Positions 1 to 10,540 of a DNA stretch of 64,000 nt are shown piece by piece; position 1 is the first letter of the stretch, and the number at the start of each line of letters is the position of its first letter. The stretch spans positions 2,731,079 through 2,795,078 of the forward strand of contig NW_008710049.1 in the NCBI RefSeq assembly GCF_000327385.1, in the 5' to 3' direction. A program made the translations under genes and the position numbers. Source of the DNA: Lottia gigantea. Lineage: Eukaryota > Mollusca > Gastropoda > Lottiidae. The notes under the pieces were generated by a model that did no database searches, was not told where the DNA came from, and was given only the letters and a program-made list of their open reading frames with translations.

Positions 1-632
1 TTGTTGGTTAAAATATCAATTTTCAAACTTGTTCATTGTCAACATAATACAAGTCATTTCATACATTATAATACAATTATTGTACAGTAGTTTAGAGAAA
101 TTGAGAATGGGGAATATAAGTTAATAAATATATATTCTATAATAAAATTACTGTTTTTAAATCCTTTAATAGTCTTCTCATTTTCCATTCCTTGTCTTAT
201 TTACTTCTAATTTATTTCGTTTTCCAATACAAATAGTTTAAAGATTAGATCGACATCTTAAGAATATATATGTCATTCTTTGGTATTATAATAATCATTA
301 TTCTCCATTCAATAAATAAATAAAAGTAAATGCTCATGTATCATAAGAAGTAAGAAATACGAAGATACTATTACAGTACCGTAAAATCCTATTTTAAATT
401 TTTGATAATTTTCTGTATCCAATGTAGAGATATCGGTTTAGAAAACCATAGAAGTATATACTGAACCCTTGGAGTAAACTTTGTGTTGAGTGTCTAGGCA
501 TAATTTGAAATTAAATTGTGTAAAATGATATCAAACTGTTGTAATTTAAAATTAAAATTTGGTAACTTTAAATTGAATTTTCTTAAACTGTTTGTCAAAT
601 TTCATAAGATATTTAACTTATTTTAATTCCAG
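1..632. other. AT-rich non-coding stretch, left edge
   Basis: No exon with a convincing reading frame is visible on either strand. The stretch is AT-rich with short A/T runs. The missing third coding exon of the homeobox gene, which should begin with a VWFQN-type sequence, is not here. At least the last part of this interval is likely intron of the plus-strand gene whose terminal exon starts at 633, because it ends in an acceptor-like TTAATTCCAG. Confidence 0.5.
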
Positions 633-799
633 CTATCAGCGTGATGAAAGGTATTGAATGTTGCACGTACATTGATGTAAGGTTGAAGAGAGAGTCAACA
701 TATCAGTGGCTACTGATTGCGAACACCCTGGAGTCTGAAACCCATTATTCCTCATTGTCAACGATCAGAGAAGATCAGTACACATTGCCCGATTGTTAA
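633..799 (+). CDS. Putative terminal exon: receptor-like cytoplasmic tail with tyrosine motifs
   Basis: An acceptor-like sequence (TTAATTCCAG, AG at 631-632) opens a frame of 54 codons from 635 to the TAA at 797-799; the bases at 633-634 would complete a codon begun in an upstream exon. Two overlapping AATAAA signals follow at 840-849, as expected for a last exon. The peptide has four tyrosines, at Y12, Y23, Y38 and Y49 counted from the first full codon. They sit in YIDV, YQWL, YSSL and YTLP, paired with seven residues between the members of each pair. This resembles the YxxL-x6-8-YxxL layout of ITAM-type SH2-docking tails of immune or phagocytic receptors. No membrane segment is in the exon, so it would be the intracellular C-terminus of a longer protein encoded to the left. 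I do not recognise the family. A chance open frame beside a chance acceptor remains possible. It lies inside intron 2 of the minus-strand homeobox gene. Confidence 0.4.
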
Positions 800-839
800 A
801 AAACGTAATTTTTGATTGATCAAGGCACTAACAAGATGT

Positions 840-849
840 AATAAATAAA
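840..849 (+). terminator. Overlapping AATAAA poly(A) signals
   Basis: AATAAA occurs at 840-845 and again at 844-849, about 40 bases after the stop of the putative tyrosine-motif exon. Position and orientation fit its 3' end. AATAAA is common by chance in DNA this AT-rich. Confidence 0.35.
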
Positions 850-1979
850 GAGAAGTGATAACAAAATAAACTTCAGTTAGAAATTAATCAAGATACATTA
901 AGCAGAGTGAATAGAAAGCATGGTGTGTGTAATTAGAACCTATACAAGATTTCTCTTGTCTCTCTGTAACTAATGTTTAATTACTGATGGCACACGAAAT
1001 TTCATCAGCTTAATTTAAAGTCTGATCTCTTCTTTTTAATTGATTTTTATTCTTACAATATTTATTTTCTCTTAATACTATCTCCATGTTGGCTACTGAC
1101 AATGCCCAGACAATTAAAAACATTAAAACTTCACTTAAATAGTCAATACTATAATGCCATAAGAATCGTTCATTTACTTAACTTAAAATCTACTTGAAAA
1201 TTCACATTTCTAAAAGGTTACATTAGCCTTCCTCAAACAATCGACGAGATTTTAATTCATTATTCTATTCAGATTGTCCTTTAATTTCCATGTGGTTGAC
1301 TCTTTTAATTACTTTGTCAAGTGATGGATTTTAATTAATCTAACTATGGAAATAAAATCAATGTAAAATGCTATTTACATTAATGGTAGATTTAGTGGTA
1401 AGATGTAAGACAAGGCTTAAAATGACACTCAAGCGAATCTCTAAAGACTTCAACCCATTATCTAACAACTACGTCCTTGACAGAAAAATCGATTCTAAAA
1501 TTTTAACAAAATTTTAACAAAATTTTTAAGACGTTTGAACCCATTAAATTTTAAGATTTTATTCATTATTTTAAGTTAAAAAGGAATAAGGAAATTAACT
1601 GGTATTATTTTCTTTCGAAATGAAATTGCAAACTTTTGTAAATTCTTCGAAGCTTGACAATTGCAATCTTGCAAAAAATTCAGTACAGATAAGTGCAGAT
1701 GTCCTTGATCTGCAATATTACTTTTTATTTAATTATAGACGAATATATTATATGTATATAATTTATATCAATTCAGATCCTTGCTTTTAAATCTGACTTT
1801 CTATTCCGATGGATTGAAAATCGTACATCTATTGTAATTTTCAAATAAACAAATTGTTGGGGTTACATTTTCTTATTTGATGTCGCAATATTTTCCGATA
1901 TGTTAGGTTCAGTTAATTTTTAAACGAAAATGTACAATTTTTCCTGAAAATGTTCCACATGGATAATAAAAATACCAAC
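850..1979 (-). other. Uncx intron 2 (part), no other feature
   Basis: This is intron on the minus strand, downstream of the donor at 1979-1978. It is AT-rich and holds three head-to-tail copies of an 11-base ATTTTAACAAA-like unit at about 1498-1530. No further exon is seen. The intron continues past the left edge, because the exon carrying recognition helix 3 of the homeodomain is absent. Confidence 0.5.
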
Positions 1980-2146
1980 CTGTACTCGGGATTCGACTAA
2001 ATCTAATTTTAAAGCCAGTGCCTCTCTCATAAAAACATCGGGATAATGACTATCATTGAAGGCTTTCTCTAACTCTTCTAGCTGCCAACCTGTAAAGTTT
2101 GTTCTGGTACGTCTTCGTTTAGCTGCTGCACTTTCTCTATCATCAT
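1980..2146 (-). CDS. UNCX: UNC-4/Uncx homeobox protein, exon 2 (homeodomain residues 1-46)
   Basis: Read on the minus strand, TTTCATTTCAG precedes 2146 and CAG|GTTGGT ends the exon at 1980. The 167 bases plus one from exon 1 give 56 codons. After an acidic stretch DDDRES and AAAK comes the homeodomain from RRRTRTNF (F8 conserved) through [11 protein letters not shown] and [18 protein letters not shown] to ESRVQ. That is exactly 46 homeodomain residues, protein positions 116-161. The break between residues 46 and 47 is the classical intron site of paired-like homeobox genes. The [14 protein letters not shown] segment is diagnostic of the UNC-4/Uncx family, transcription factors that specify motor neurons and segment or mesoderm patterning. 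The next exon should begin VWFQNRRAKWRK and is outside the window, so helix 3 and the C-terminus cannot be judged. Confidence 0.95.
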
Positions 2147-2917
2147 CTGAAATGAAACAGAACAGATCTAAATTGACACTATTTATTTACACTATTGTAT
2201 TTCCGTGTGGAAAAGACATGAAATGTCGTAAATTTCATAACAACTATCTTGTATCGTTCAAAATAAAATCATGATCAAATAGGACAGGAAAAAGAGTAAA
2301 CGCTTGAATTGTGTTAAAACATGACATGTTTACTAAATTTCATTTTTTAATTTTAAATCATATTTTGATAAATATGACGAATTGATTTAATGTTTGACAG
2401 AATTATCATTGAATAAAAATTATAATAAGAAATAATTCACAAAAGAATTCTCAGAGAAAATCTTGCATTTTATGAAAAAATTATATTTTGACCTGATACG
2501 TTATGCATATTTGCCGTGGAAAGAGTAAAATATTGTCGTCGTTGATATTAAATGCGAAAAAAATATTAAAATGCGTATTTTTAGAATTCGGTCGCAATAT
2601 TTTATGACTCAAACGACAAAATATTGGTATCAATCATTATAAAAAGATCGTGAACGTTTATTTTTCAGGAAGAATAATTGTTTTTTTTATGAATGAGTTT
2701 GTAGCGATGGGAAAACATTCAAGGAATTTTATCTACATCTTAGCCTTGATATATCAAAAAATTCTTTGATTCCACAAATACACCTCCTCCTATAATATTT
2801 CTTCAATATGTTCATTTTTGAAAAATATTAATTCAGAGGAATTCAATAAATATATAAATCGCATATAGATTGAATAGAAATTGAATTGATTAATTAATAA
2901 AAAAAAACAATTCTTAC
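2147..2917 (-). other. UNCX: Uncx intron 1
   Basis: A 771-base intron on the minus strand between the donor GAG|GTAAGAA (GT at 2917-2916) and the acceptor TTTCATTTCAG ending at 2147. It is AT-rich with no recognisable element. Confidence 0.85.
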
Positions 2918-3233
2918 CTCGGCCATTAAATTTTGATTCACAGTCAGAATTACCGTCACTGGATTCTGGAGATGCTCGTCCGTCTTTCATACTGGTAATT
3001 ATTTTATCCATAGAAAAATTCATTTGTCCATGCCGATAAAAATTTGGATTCACAGTACAGTCCAATGCTCGTAACTGTTCCGGCGATGGAGCACGGAGAG
3101 CAGAAAATGGTGACACAAAATGCGGATAAGCCGACATGGCGGATATAGCAGCATAGCTCTGACTGATATGCGATTCCAACAGGCTCATTTGTAAATTCAT
3201 AGTATCTAAGTTATGAGGAATATTGGTTAACAT
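2918..3233 (-). CDS. UNCX: UNC-4/Uncx homeobox protein, exon 1 (N-terminus)
   Basis: The ATG is at 3233-3231 on the minus strand and the exon ends at 2918 in GAG|GTAAGAA. Its 316 bases are 105 codons plus one base, which joins exon 2 in frame to give D106. The N-terminal region is rich in S, A and P, as expected before an Uncx homeodomain. An FSMDKII segment at residues 73-79 resembles the engrailed-homology-1 (eh1) Groucho-binding motif and would fit a repressor. A serine/acidic stretch (ASPESSDGNSDCES) follows at about 87-100. The start is the first ATG of the open frame, with no competing upstream ATG. Function as a DNA-binding repressor is inferred from the family. Neighbours: a CCAAT box and a GC box lie about 100-120 bases upstream of the start. 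Confidence 0.9.
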
Positions 3234-3327
3234 ATCTTTCCTATATCACTCACAAATATTGAGATGATGTTTCCTTCAGATGCTCTGCCTATGAATAACT
3301 CGGAGAACAATTGACGAGCGATTTCAA

Positions 3328-3352
3328 CCAATCAGATGATAGAAGGGCGGGG
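3328..3352 (-). promoter_or_regulatory. CCAAT box and GC box upstream of Uncx
   Basis: About 95-120 bases upstream of the Uncx start (transcription runs leftwards) are CCAAT at 3328-3332 and GGGCGGGG at 3345-3352, in an otherwise AT-rich region. This pairing is typical of proximal promoters bound by NF-Y and Sp1-type factors. No TATA box is obvious. The transcription start cannot be placed from sequence. Confidence 0.4.
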
Positions 3353-6300
3353 TTATGTCGATTTGTCGCCGATGGCATTTAACAGTAACGTTGTAGAAAT
3401 GGCAAAACAAAAGCTAATGAAGTGAAATGACTTGATTAATGTTAAAGTATAATTGTATGCTAAGATATTGAGGGTAGTTGTGTACCCCAGGCCATTGACT
3501 CTCAAGTAATAGATTTAACACACAAGTTGGCTGCAGTAAAAAGTCAGGTGAACGATTAATCTATTTCAATGAAGTCTTCACACATTGCTCTTATTATTTG
3601 ACACTTTAATATAATCTTCACCTAGATTTTTTTATTCAAATTTCATAAATTATTCATCGATTTCCTTTAACTTACATTAAATTATCGTTCACTTCAAATA
3701 ATTGTTTACAAAATGTACTGGGAATTAGCGGAAGGAAGCTAACCAAGTCTATTAAAGAGAAAAAACAAAGTTCTACAAGAAAGTAGCTGGAAGCAAGAAG
3801 TTAGAGAAACATTCTGCGATTGATGCCGAAACGAAATAAACACTTTAGAATCTGTCATATTAGTTAGAATTCTAAATTACATTTTAAGTGCTTTAAAATT
3901 CAACACAATCTAAATAAAATGACATTAAAAGACTGGGGTATAATATAATTGAATATTGGGTAAAATAACTAGTTTCTAGAATAAATAATATTCTTCACAT
4001 TATCTTACTTCCCCAGAAAATTCAATAAAAATTCTAGTTTTGAAAGGAATCAATGAGAAATACCAGGATTCCTGAACTCGTTGGTAGCACTCTATAAGTT
4101 AAATATCCCCCGGCATGCATCTTCAAATCTTATTAAATGGTTTTCTATACATGAATTAGTGAAGAATAACAAGCTTATTAAGAAATAATATTATGATCTA
4201 TTAGGTGTCATAATTGACCAGATTCCGTTTAATATCATCAATTTATTATCGTCTTTTATAAATAACAGGAATGGGATGAAATCTGCCACACGATTCCACT
4301 GATCAGTATCAACATCTTGATTGTCTGGTATTTTTCAATTGAAGTCTGCATCCGTACTATTACATTTCCGTACCATAACGGACTCTTTTAGGGTTTATTA
4401 CAGCCGTCCTTATTACTTTTCATATTGAATGTTCCATGAGGTTATAATATATTATATTTGTTCCATTAAAATTTAATATAATTTATATAGCTGTACCAAA
4501 TTTTTGACATCTCTAGCCCGATATTGTATGGGAGTAACATTTCTTCCAAAATTGAGAGTAATACTTTCTGTAGTAAAAAGAAACATCAAAATTCATTTGT
4601 AACGAATTACTTTTCTATGAACCTACATAATGGGATGGACAAAATTGACTTCACAAAACATCTATGTTGATAATAAAAAAAAATCCAGCGAACCAAAGAT
4701 ATTGTTATGGTCTCCTTTCTAAGACATGATCTTACCAAATGATCTACAAATAGAAGCAGACTTAAAAAATTACTGCGGTTAAATTTGAGATTATTATGTG
4801 ATTTCCAAAAATATCTAGTTTAAAACACAAGGATATAATATTTAGATTGATTATCATGAAAATTAATTTTTAAATGTAATATTTTTATTCCAATTATAAC
4901 AATCATGATGAGTCAAGACATTTTAAATCTATCAGAACGTGTGCACCGAATTCAAGGAAGTAAAATGGAAAAATTGCAGGTTTCAATTGCTACTGATCCA
5001 TCAATTTCATAAAGAAAACTATAAACCTCACATGTCACTATACTGCCATATAACATACTTCCTAGAGTGTCAGTGGCAATGTCACATTGTTTATACTTCC
5101 TACCATAAATACTCTTACTAATTGTTCTAATTGTCCGACACTGATCGCACTACAGGTGTGGGTATATATGGTTAAGGGGTGTTTTGTGACAGCTTAAAAC
5201 CCAATTTACCGTTATAATGGCGACAATAAAAGCTTCCATTTAACAACTTCACGTTATAACTGTGACAAAAATATCGAAATTTCTTTTCAATGATTAACTT
5301 TAATGTAATTTCAATTCTCAATTTAATGGCTCGTTATTATAAGTTGAAATAGATATGTATAGCAATAATTAGTCAGATTTAAAACCAAATAAAATTCAGT
5401 TTCGGTGAAATGAAACGGAAAATGATAAGAAAAGGGTTAATTTAAAGGTATTTAGCCTATCTGTTCAATTGGGCAATTGGTATTATATGATCACCATTAT
5501 CAATTGCATTGAAATTATAAAGCTATCTATACTAGAGGTGTATATAATAATACTAGGCCTATCTATTAGAGTATATCAGTAGCGGTATTGATAAAACGAA
5601 GGTGATGTAACACTCAGATGATGGTCGATGATGGGTTAATGATGAGATTTGGCAATATTACACCAGCGTAATAAGAACAATAGATTATAATACAATCATA
5701 ACAACTGTCATAACCTAATAATCAACAATTGCTTCAGATATAATATATACCTATTAAGCTTCATATTAACCACTGTCATCAATGAGTGCCTGTCAATTTC
5801 ATCCTTAACCCTACTAGAGCCAAATAATAATATCCTTATGATTTGATAGATCGATTATCACGTGACATACAAGGAATGATAACGTCATTAAGACATGTGT
5901 CATATCATGATGTTTAATTGGTGGCTACATGACATCAATATGTATTGATATGTATCAATTGACAGTTGCTACATAACTATTGAGAGATACGGTATAATAC
6001 AAATATTGAACATATATTTAATAACTCACATTTATCAACTTATATAGGCCTAGCTTATTCAACAATACACCCTATTGTATTAGTATAGAATTGAAATAAT
6101 ATATTGCTTCAGAACAGGAAGAAGTTTTTATAAGATATGTGGTATATTTTTAATGGTTTCATTCCACGCGGTTGTTGAATTATATCTATGAAAGATGGAT
6201 GGTGACAAACTGGTTGATTTGGCATCTTTCTGTTACCGACAAAAAGGTGAGTAAATATTATAAGATAGCTTTGCCAGGCAAGGTAACATATCCCCACTGG

Positions 6301-6430
6301 CAGTTTTGTTTGAATAATAAATAATGAAATGTTCAACTTTTAGCCTTACAAAAAACAAACTCCTACACAAGACAAAGTGAAATCACATATCAAAAGCAAC
6401 AATTTAAAGTAAACACTATATTCAATAAGT
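3353..6430. other. Intergenic, no feature recognised
   Basis: AT-rich upstream flank of the homeobox gene. I see no exon, tRNA or clear repeat. Short open frames here (for example around 4939-5121) have no protein-like composition. Confidence 0.5.
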
Positions 6431-6439
6431 TATTAGAAT

Positions 6440-7215
6440 CAAGTAGTTTTTACAAAAAAAAAAAACAATCTCTTTAATCAAAAATAATAATTATAATCAA
6501 ACATTTTATTCAAATACTGTAATCAAATGAAATGAATGGAGCTTTACGTCTTATTTTTCAGTTCCACGTGGGCTAATGACGACGGGCATCCAACGCCATG
6601 CAGGGCGCAATGAGGTAAATCTTTCGAGGACAGCGGCATAAGCCTGCTCTTTTTCGATTTCCAAATGTCGAGAGAAATTTAACGTGCTCAGCCTGTAGCA
6701 CCTAGGGCCTCGATTTATTGTCCCATCCCAACAACTAAACGCCTTTTCCATGTCAGCCCCTCGTACCTGCAGCCCTGCCAGGAGGAATTCTATACTCAAA
6801 TAAAAATAAAAAGAACCGAATCAAAATTGACAAACAGAATCAACCACATTTTATTGAAATGAACAAACATGATCAAATATATTATTCAAATCAACAAACA
6901 AAATCAAACAATTTATTCAAATCATCAAACATTTTATTCAAATCAGCAAACAGACTTAAAGACTATGTTTAAATCAACAAAAAGAATCATACGCTTTATT
7001 CAAATCACCGAAAAAATTCAAACGCATTATTTGAATCAACAAACAAAATGAATCATTTCATTCAAATCAACAAACATAACCAAGCACTTTGTTCAAATCA
7101 ACAAAAGGAAATCAAACATTTCATTCAAATCAACAAACAAAATTAAATCAACTAACAGAATCAAACATTTTATTGAGATCAACAGTCAGTATAAATTTTT
7201 TTATTCAAATTCAGG
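6440..7215. repeat. Diverged A/T-rich minisatellite, unit about 31 bp
   Basis: The unit reads roughly AATCAAACATTTTATTCAAA plus TCAACAAACAA. About a dozen imperfect copies run from 6785 to 7215, and a few lie at 6470-6530 on the other side of a SINE. The copies are diverged in sequence and length. The open frame that can be read through 6869-7051 is only the repeat. The SINE at 6525-6788 appears to have landed inside the array. Confidence 0.75.
6525..6788 (-). mobile_element. SINE copy, reverse orientation, missing its tRNA head
   Basis: The reverse complement matches the body and 3' end of the SINE at 41834-42183: the GGGACAATAAA segment, GTGCTACAGGCTG, CTCGACA.TTGGAAATCGAAA, CCTGCATGGCG, ATTAGCCCAC, and the terminal AAAGCTCCATTCATTTCATT. 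The tRNA-like head with boxes A and B is absent, as in a 5'-truncated retroposed copy. It is visibly diverged from the 41.8-kb copy, so it is older. The 82-codon minus frame at 6551-6799 is a shadow of this element. Confidence 0.85.
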
Positions 7216-7496
7216 ATTTTCGACTTAATAAACATAAAAGTCAAATGTCTGGTTAAAACAAAAAAGTAAGTTAATAATCTAAAACATGTAGTTCAAATCT
7301 ATAGGGAAAATCAATCATTTTTAAAATTCTTTTTTAGCCTAAATATACTTATCTTAGAATGTAACTAGGCGTTTGATCTAGTGACACCAATAAAATGTGA
7401 AAGTCAATTGCGACCTTGAGTTTTGGCGACATTAATTTGATTTTTTATGTGTAAGCTATAAATTATTGCGCTATAGTCAGTCGGTATGTTCTCTTC
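7216..7496. other. Intergenic, no feature recognised
   Basis: AT-rich sequence between the minisatellite and a dispersed repeat. No gene signal is seen. Confidence 0.4.
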
Positions 7497-7499
7497 TTC

Positions 7500-7614
7500 A
7501 ACTAAAGCATATTTTTAACCAATTACACTATGGCTGATTAGCTTAGCTAAAAAAAACATTCAAGTCAAAAGTATGATTGGTCCAAAAAATTAATGGCACA
7601 TCTTTCCCTTTAAG
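7500..7614 (-). repeat. Dispersed repeat family R1, copy 1 (reverse)
   Basis: Read in reverse complement it starts TTAAAGGGAAAGATGTGCCA and continues to TTTAGCTAAGCTAATCAGCC. These blocks match the starts and middles of the repeats at 10392-10540 and 30147-30270. The AAAGGGA(C/A)AGATGTGCCAT end looks like the terminus of a short DNA element. No coding capacity is seen, so it is probably a MITE. Confidence 0.5.
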
Positions 7615-7899
7615 TTTCAGATAACTGTTTATTTCTGTTCATATTAAAATTAAAACAACATCAACAACATTCATAGGACACCTTCCCTTTAAAGTAGATC
7701 ACTCAATAATATATTATCATCATAACTTCTAATAAAATTTCATTTAATCTCTTTATCAAATGTCTATATCATAATTATGATATACTAAACCGAGATATGA
7801 ATATCAGTGTCTTTTCTTCAGGCATATTACATATTTTTACCTTCAGTTGAAGCGAAACAATCAGATAAGTTAAAAGATATCATGAATAATTCTCGGGTA

Positions 7900-8110
7900 T
7901 TGAGAATGCCGCCTGGTCGTAATCATTGATCGTAAACTCTCCCGATCAGCTCCCTACGGACCGTAATTAAGAAATGATTAAGATTATCCATAATTAAGAA
8001 AATCGTGAAAGCGTTAAGCGATAGTCAAGAATCCCTTAAACATGCTCTGAGTGATGTTATCTTTAAGCGAAGTGGGCAAATCACCGGCCAATTATCATTA
8101 CAATAAAATT
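7900..8110. promoter_or_regulatory. Candidate enhancer: cluster of homeodomain-type sites
   Basis: TAATTA occurs at 7964-7969 and 7991-7996, with ATTA/GATTA cores between and around them (ATGATTAAG, GATTATCC) and a GATCAGC/GATCGT pair just before. Unlike its surroundings the stretch is not repetitive. It lies about 4.7 kb upstream of the homeobox gene. Function is inference; only cross-species conservation would support it. Confidence 0.25.
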
Positions 8111-9990
8111 GTTCTCATCGCAATAAAGGATTTGTTTAGATATTTAGTATAAGACGCTGAAGGGTATTTCAACATATCGGGTTGGATATCTGGGCTTTAG
8201 ACTCTTTGAACTCAAAACGTCAATAGAAATTCATTATTAATATCAAATTATAAATAATTATTTTAACTTTTGAATATTTTAGAAAAAAATAAAATCAAAA
8301 CAGTTAACACTTTATTGCACTAAAAACGAGGATGAAACCGGTTGTTCCTTCATGCTCTTTAGGTGGAGAGAGTAAGCGATTTTGCCACATAGTTTTTCCC
8401 CTAGACCGTAAGAAAGGAAGAAAATAAAATACGTTAAGGTAAATTGGTTGGTTCTCCAGGATTCGAGCGTACTTCGTATTTATTGTTCACATTTACAGAC
8501 TTCGTCGACTGGAACAATAAGGAGATGCAACTTGTTTAAGATCACAAGACTGAGATCAAAGTCATGGACCACCAATGTAACTTAACAACATAACGTAAGT
8601 AATGAAAAGTGACATCAAGTTTCCGAAACTGTCATCAACCCAGCTACAGACTGTACTCTTTTTCAGGATGACAGAATATTAATTAGCGACAAGAAAAGTG
8701 CACAAAAGTTATAAAATGTAAAAATATCAAAGCTACGTAGGCCTATCTATATCAATAAAGACAAAGGCTTATTGTCAAATTCCTGATATGATTTTCTCGT
8801 TATATCACTGTCATACTAATATAGAATTAAACATATTCACACACTTTTTTGTGCATTATTATGTAGGTAAAGAAATATCAACCAATATGCACTTATTTTT
8901 GTGAAAGTTTAATTTAAAGTAACTTGCGGTAAGTTTTCAAAAGTTCCCAACAATGCTAAAACGTTTACGTAAACCTCTTAAAATCTAATTCTTGTTAGAT
9001 GTTATTCTATAACTATTGTATGGATTTCAGAAAAATAATGCTACATAGTAAAATAATGCTAAATTGAAGAGAAATATGTTTCCTACTTATTCTGAACTAC
9101 AATTTCTTAAATTTCATAACAACCAATAATCAAAAAAAAAATGTCAAAACACATGCATCTTTTTAATGAGTTCTTATTCTAAATTAAGATATCATTAAAT
9201 TTTTCATGTAAGTCAAAATAATTAGTTATTTAAGATCTTGATGAAAATAACCATCTTTGAGCAGTTTAATCGATCATCAAGAACCATAGCGTGTTATTGA
9301 ATGACAGCAATAAATTTAGCTTTTTTCAATTTCCGTCTTTCATTGAATCTTTTTGCGTTCAAACATATCTTGTGGCTTTCGTGTGCAGTGAAAATCTATT
9401 TCTTATAGAATCTGATTGATACAAATTGTTCTATTAGACGACAACCAATTACCAGGAAAACGTGGAATGAGATCCAGAGCTTTTAAATTGTCTAGAATAT
9501 ATTTCTGGTCGACTTCCAGCAATTCTCCTTTTTCAATTAATGTCTATCTGATAGCTGATGGCTCATAACGTTATCATGTGACCAGTTCTCGAGCCCGTTT
9601 CCAGATGTCGTGATCGGAAATAACGACGCTGTCAAAAAAGCCCCTAAACCGGAAAATGGAGGCAATTTGCATGGAAATAGAAAAATTGAGTGAGAGATGA
9701 TGGTAGATGATGCGACTCGATTTCCTTTTAGTCTCTGTGTGTTATAAAACAAGGTTTGATTGTAGGAGAGGAGTATTATTATTGATGATATTTCTAATTA
9801 AATTTGAATTAATCACCACAAATAGTTAAGACTATAAACAGGGGGAGATAATTGGGTTTTTGGTTAACATGATTGTAAAGAATGTAACACGCTGTAAAAG
9901 ATGACATATGTAACAAAATGCTAATCACCCTCTTTATTAAAAGTGCTGAAATTACTCGGTGAATTTGTGAGACAAATGATGAGCTGTAAA

Positions 9991-10058
9991 TCTCGCGAGT
10001 CTTGTAATTCCCCCACGAGAAGTGAGATTAAATCTGAAAGTGCGCGAGCCGCCATTTT
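9991..10058. promoter_or_regulatory. Promoter-like motif pair: TCTCGCGAG and YY1 site
   Basis: TCTCGCGAGT at 9991-10000 is close to the TCTCGCGAGA core-promoter element. GCCGCCATTTT at 10048-10058 is a good YY1 site (reverse AAAATGGCGGC). Both are rare in DNA this AT-rich and typically mark promoters of ubiquitously expressed genes. The nearest plus-strand coding sequence is the small gene at 13422, 3.4 kb away. No adjacent exon is recognised. Confidence 0.3.
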
Positions 10059-10391
10059 ATACTCTTGAGACGGCTGTCAGATAAAAGAGCTAAAATAAGA
10101 AGACTGTCACGGCAAAATCTGACTACTTAAGTACCAGAATTGAGTTTTTGCCTTGTCAAAACGTGTTCTACAAACTCAGAAATTTGTCGTTATAGCGGCA
10201 GTGTGTGCCGATTAACATTAAAATTACATATTCATAAATATTTTGAACATAATCTTTCTTAATGTCAGATAAAACTGAATTTTGTTTGCTAAAATTAAAA
10301 AATCGGACTGTTCTCTAGAAAGTTTACAAAATAAAATTAATTCATAAAACAAGTGACATGAATGGAAACTAAGACAAAGATTTAATCATAC

Positions 10392-10540
10392 TAAAGGGAC
10401 AGATGTGCCATTTTTCTTTTTTAGCAATAGTACCTTAGTCTCAGAAACGGAGTTTTTAACTTAGACAATCAGTACTAATGTTCACATCTCACAGTCGAAA
10501 TTTGAGCCTTCAAATCCATTTTTGTCCAGAATTATCCGCG
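10392..10540 (+). repeat. Dispersed repeat family R1, copy 2
   Basis: Starts TAAAGGGACAGATGTGCCAT and includes GTCGAAATTTGAGCCTTCAA and GTCCAGAATTATC. The second half matches 30180-30270 almost base for base. The start matches the reversed copy at 7500-7614. Confidence 0.7.

Larger units (their letters stand above)
7615..10391. other. Intergenic, with two motif-rich stretches
   Basis: No exon is recognised. The less AT-rich parts are at 7890-8110 and 9540-9740. The latter contains ATTTGCAT (POU octamer) and a TCATGTGA E-box-like site. The region lies 4-7 kb upstream of the Uncx start and may hold distal control elements. Confidence 0.35.

Noticed and set aside
6551-6799. 82-codon minus-strand open frame
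   Set aside because: It lies entirely on the reversed SINE copy at 6525-6788.
6869-7051. 60-codon plus-strand frame rich in Q, N and I
   Set aside because: Translation of the AT-rich minisatellite.
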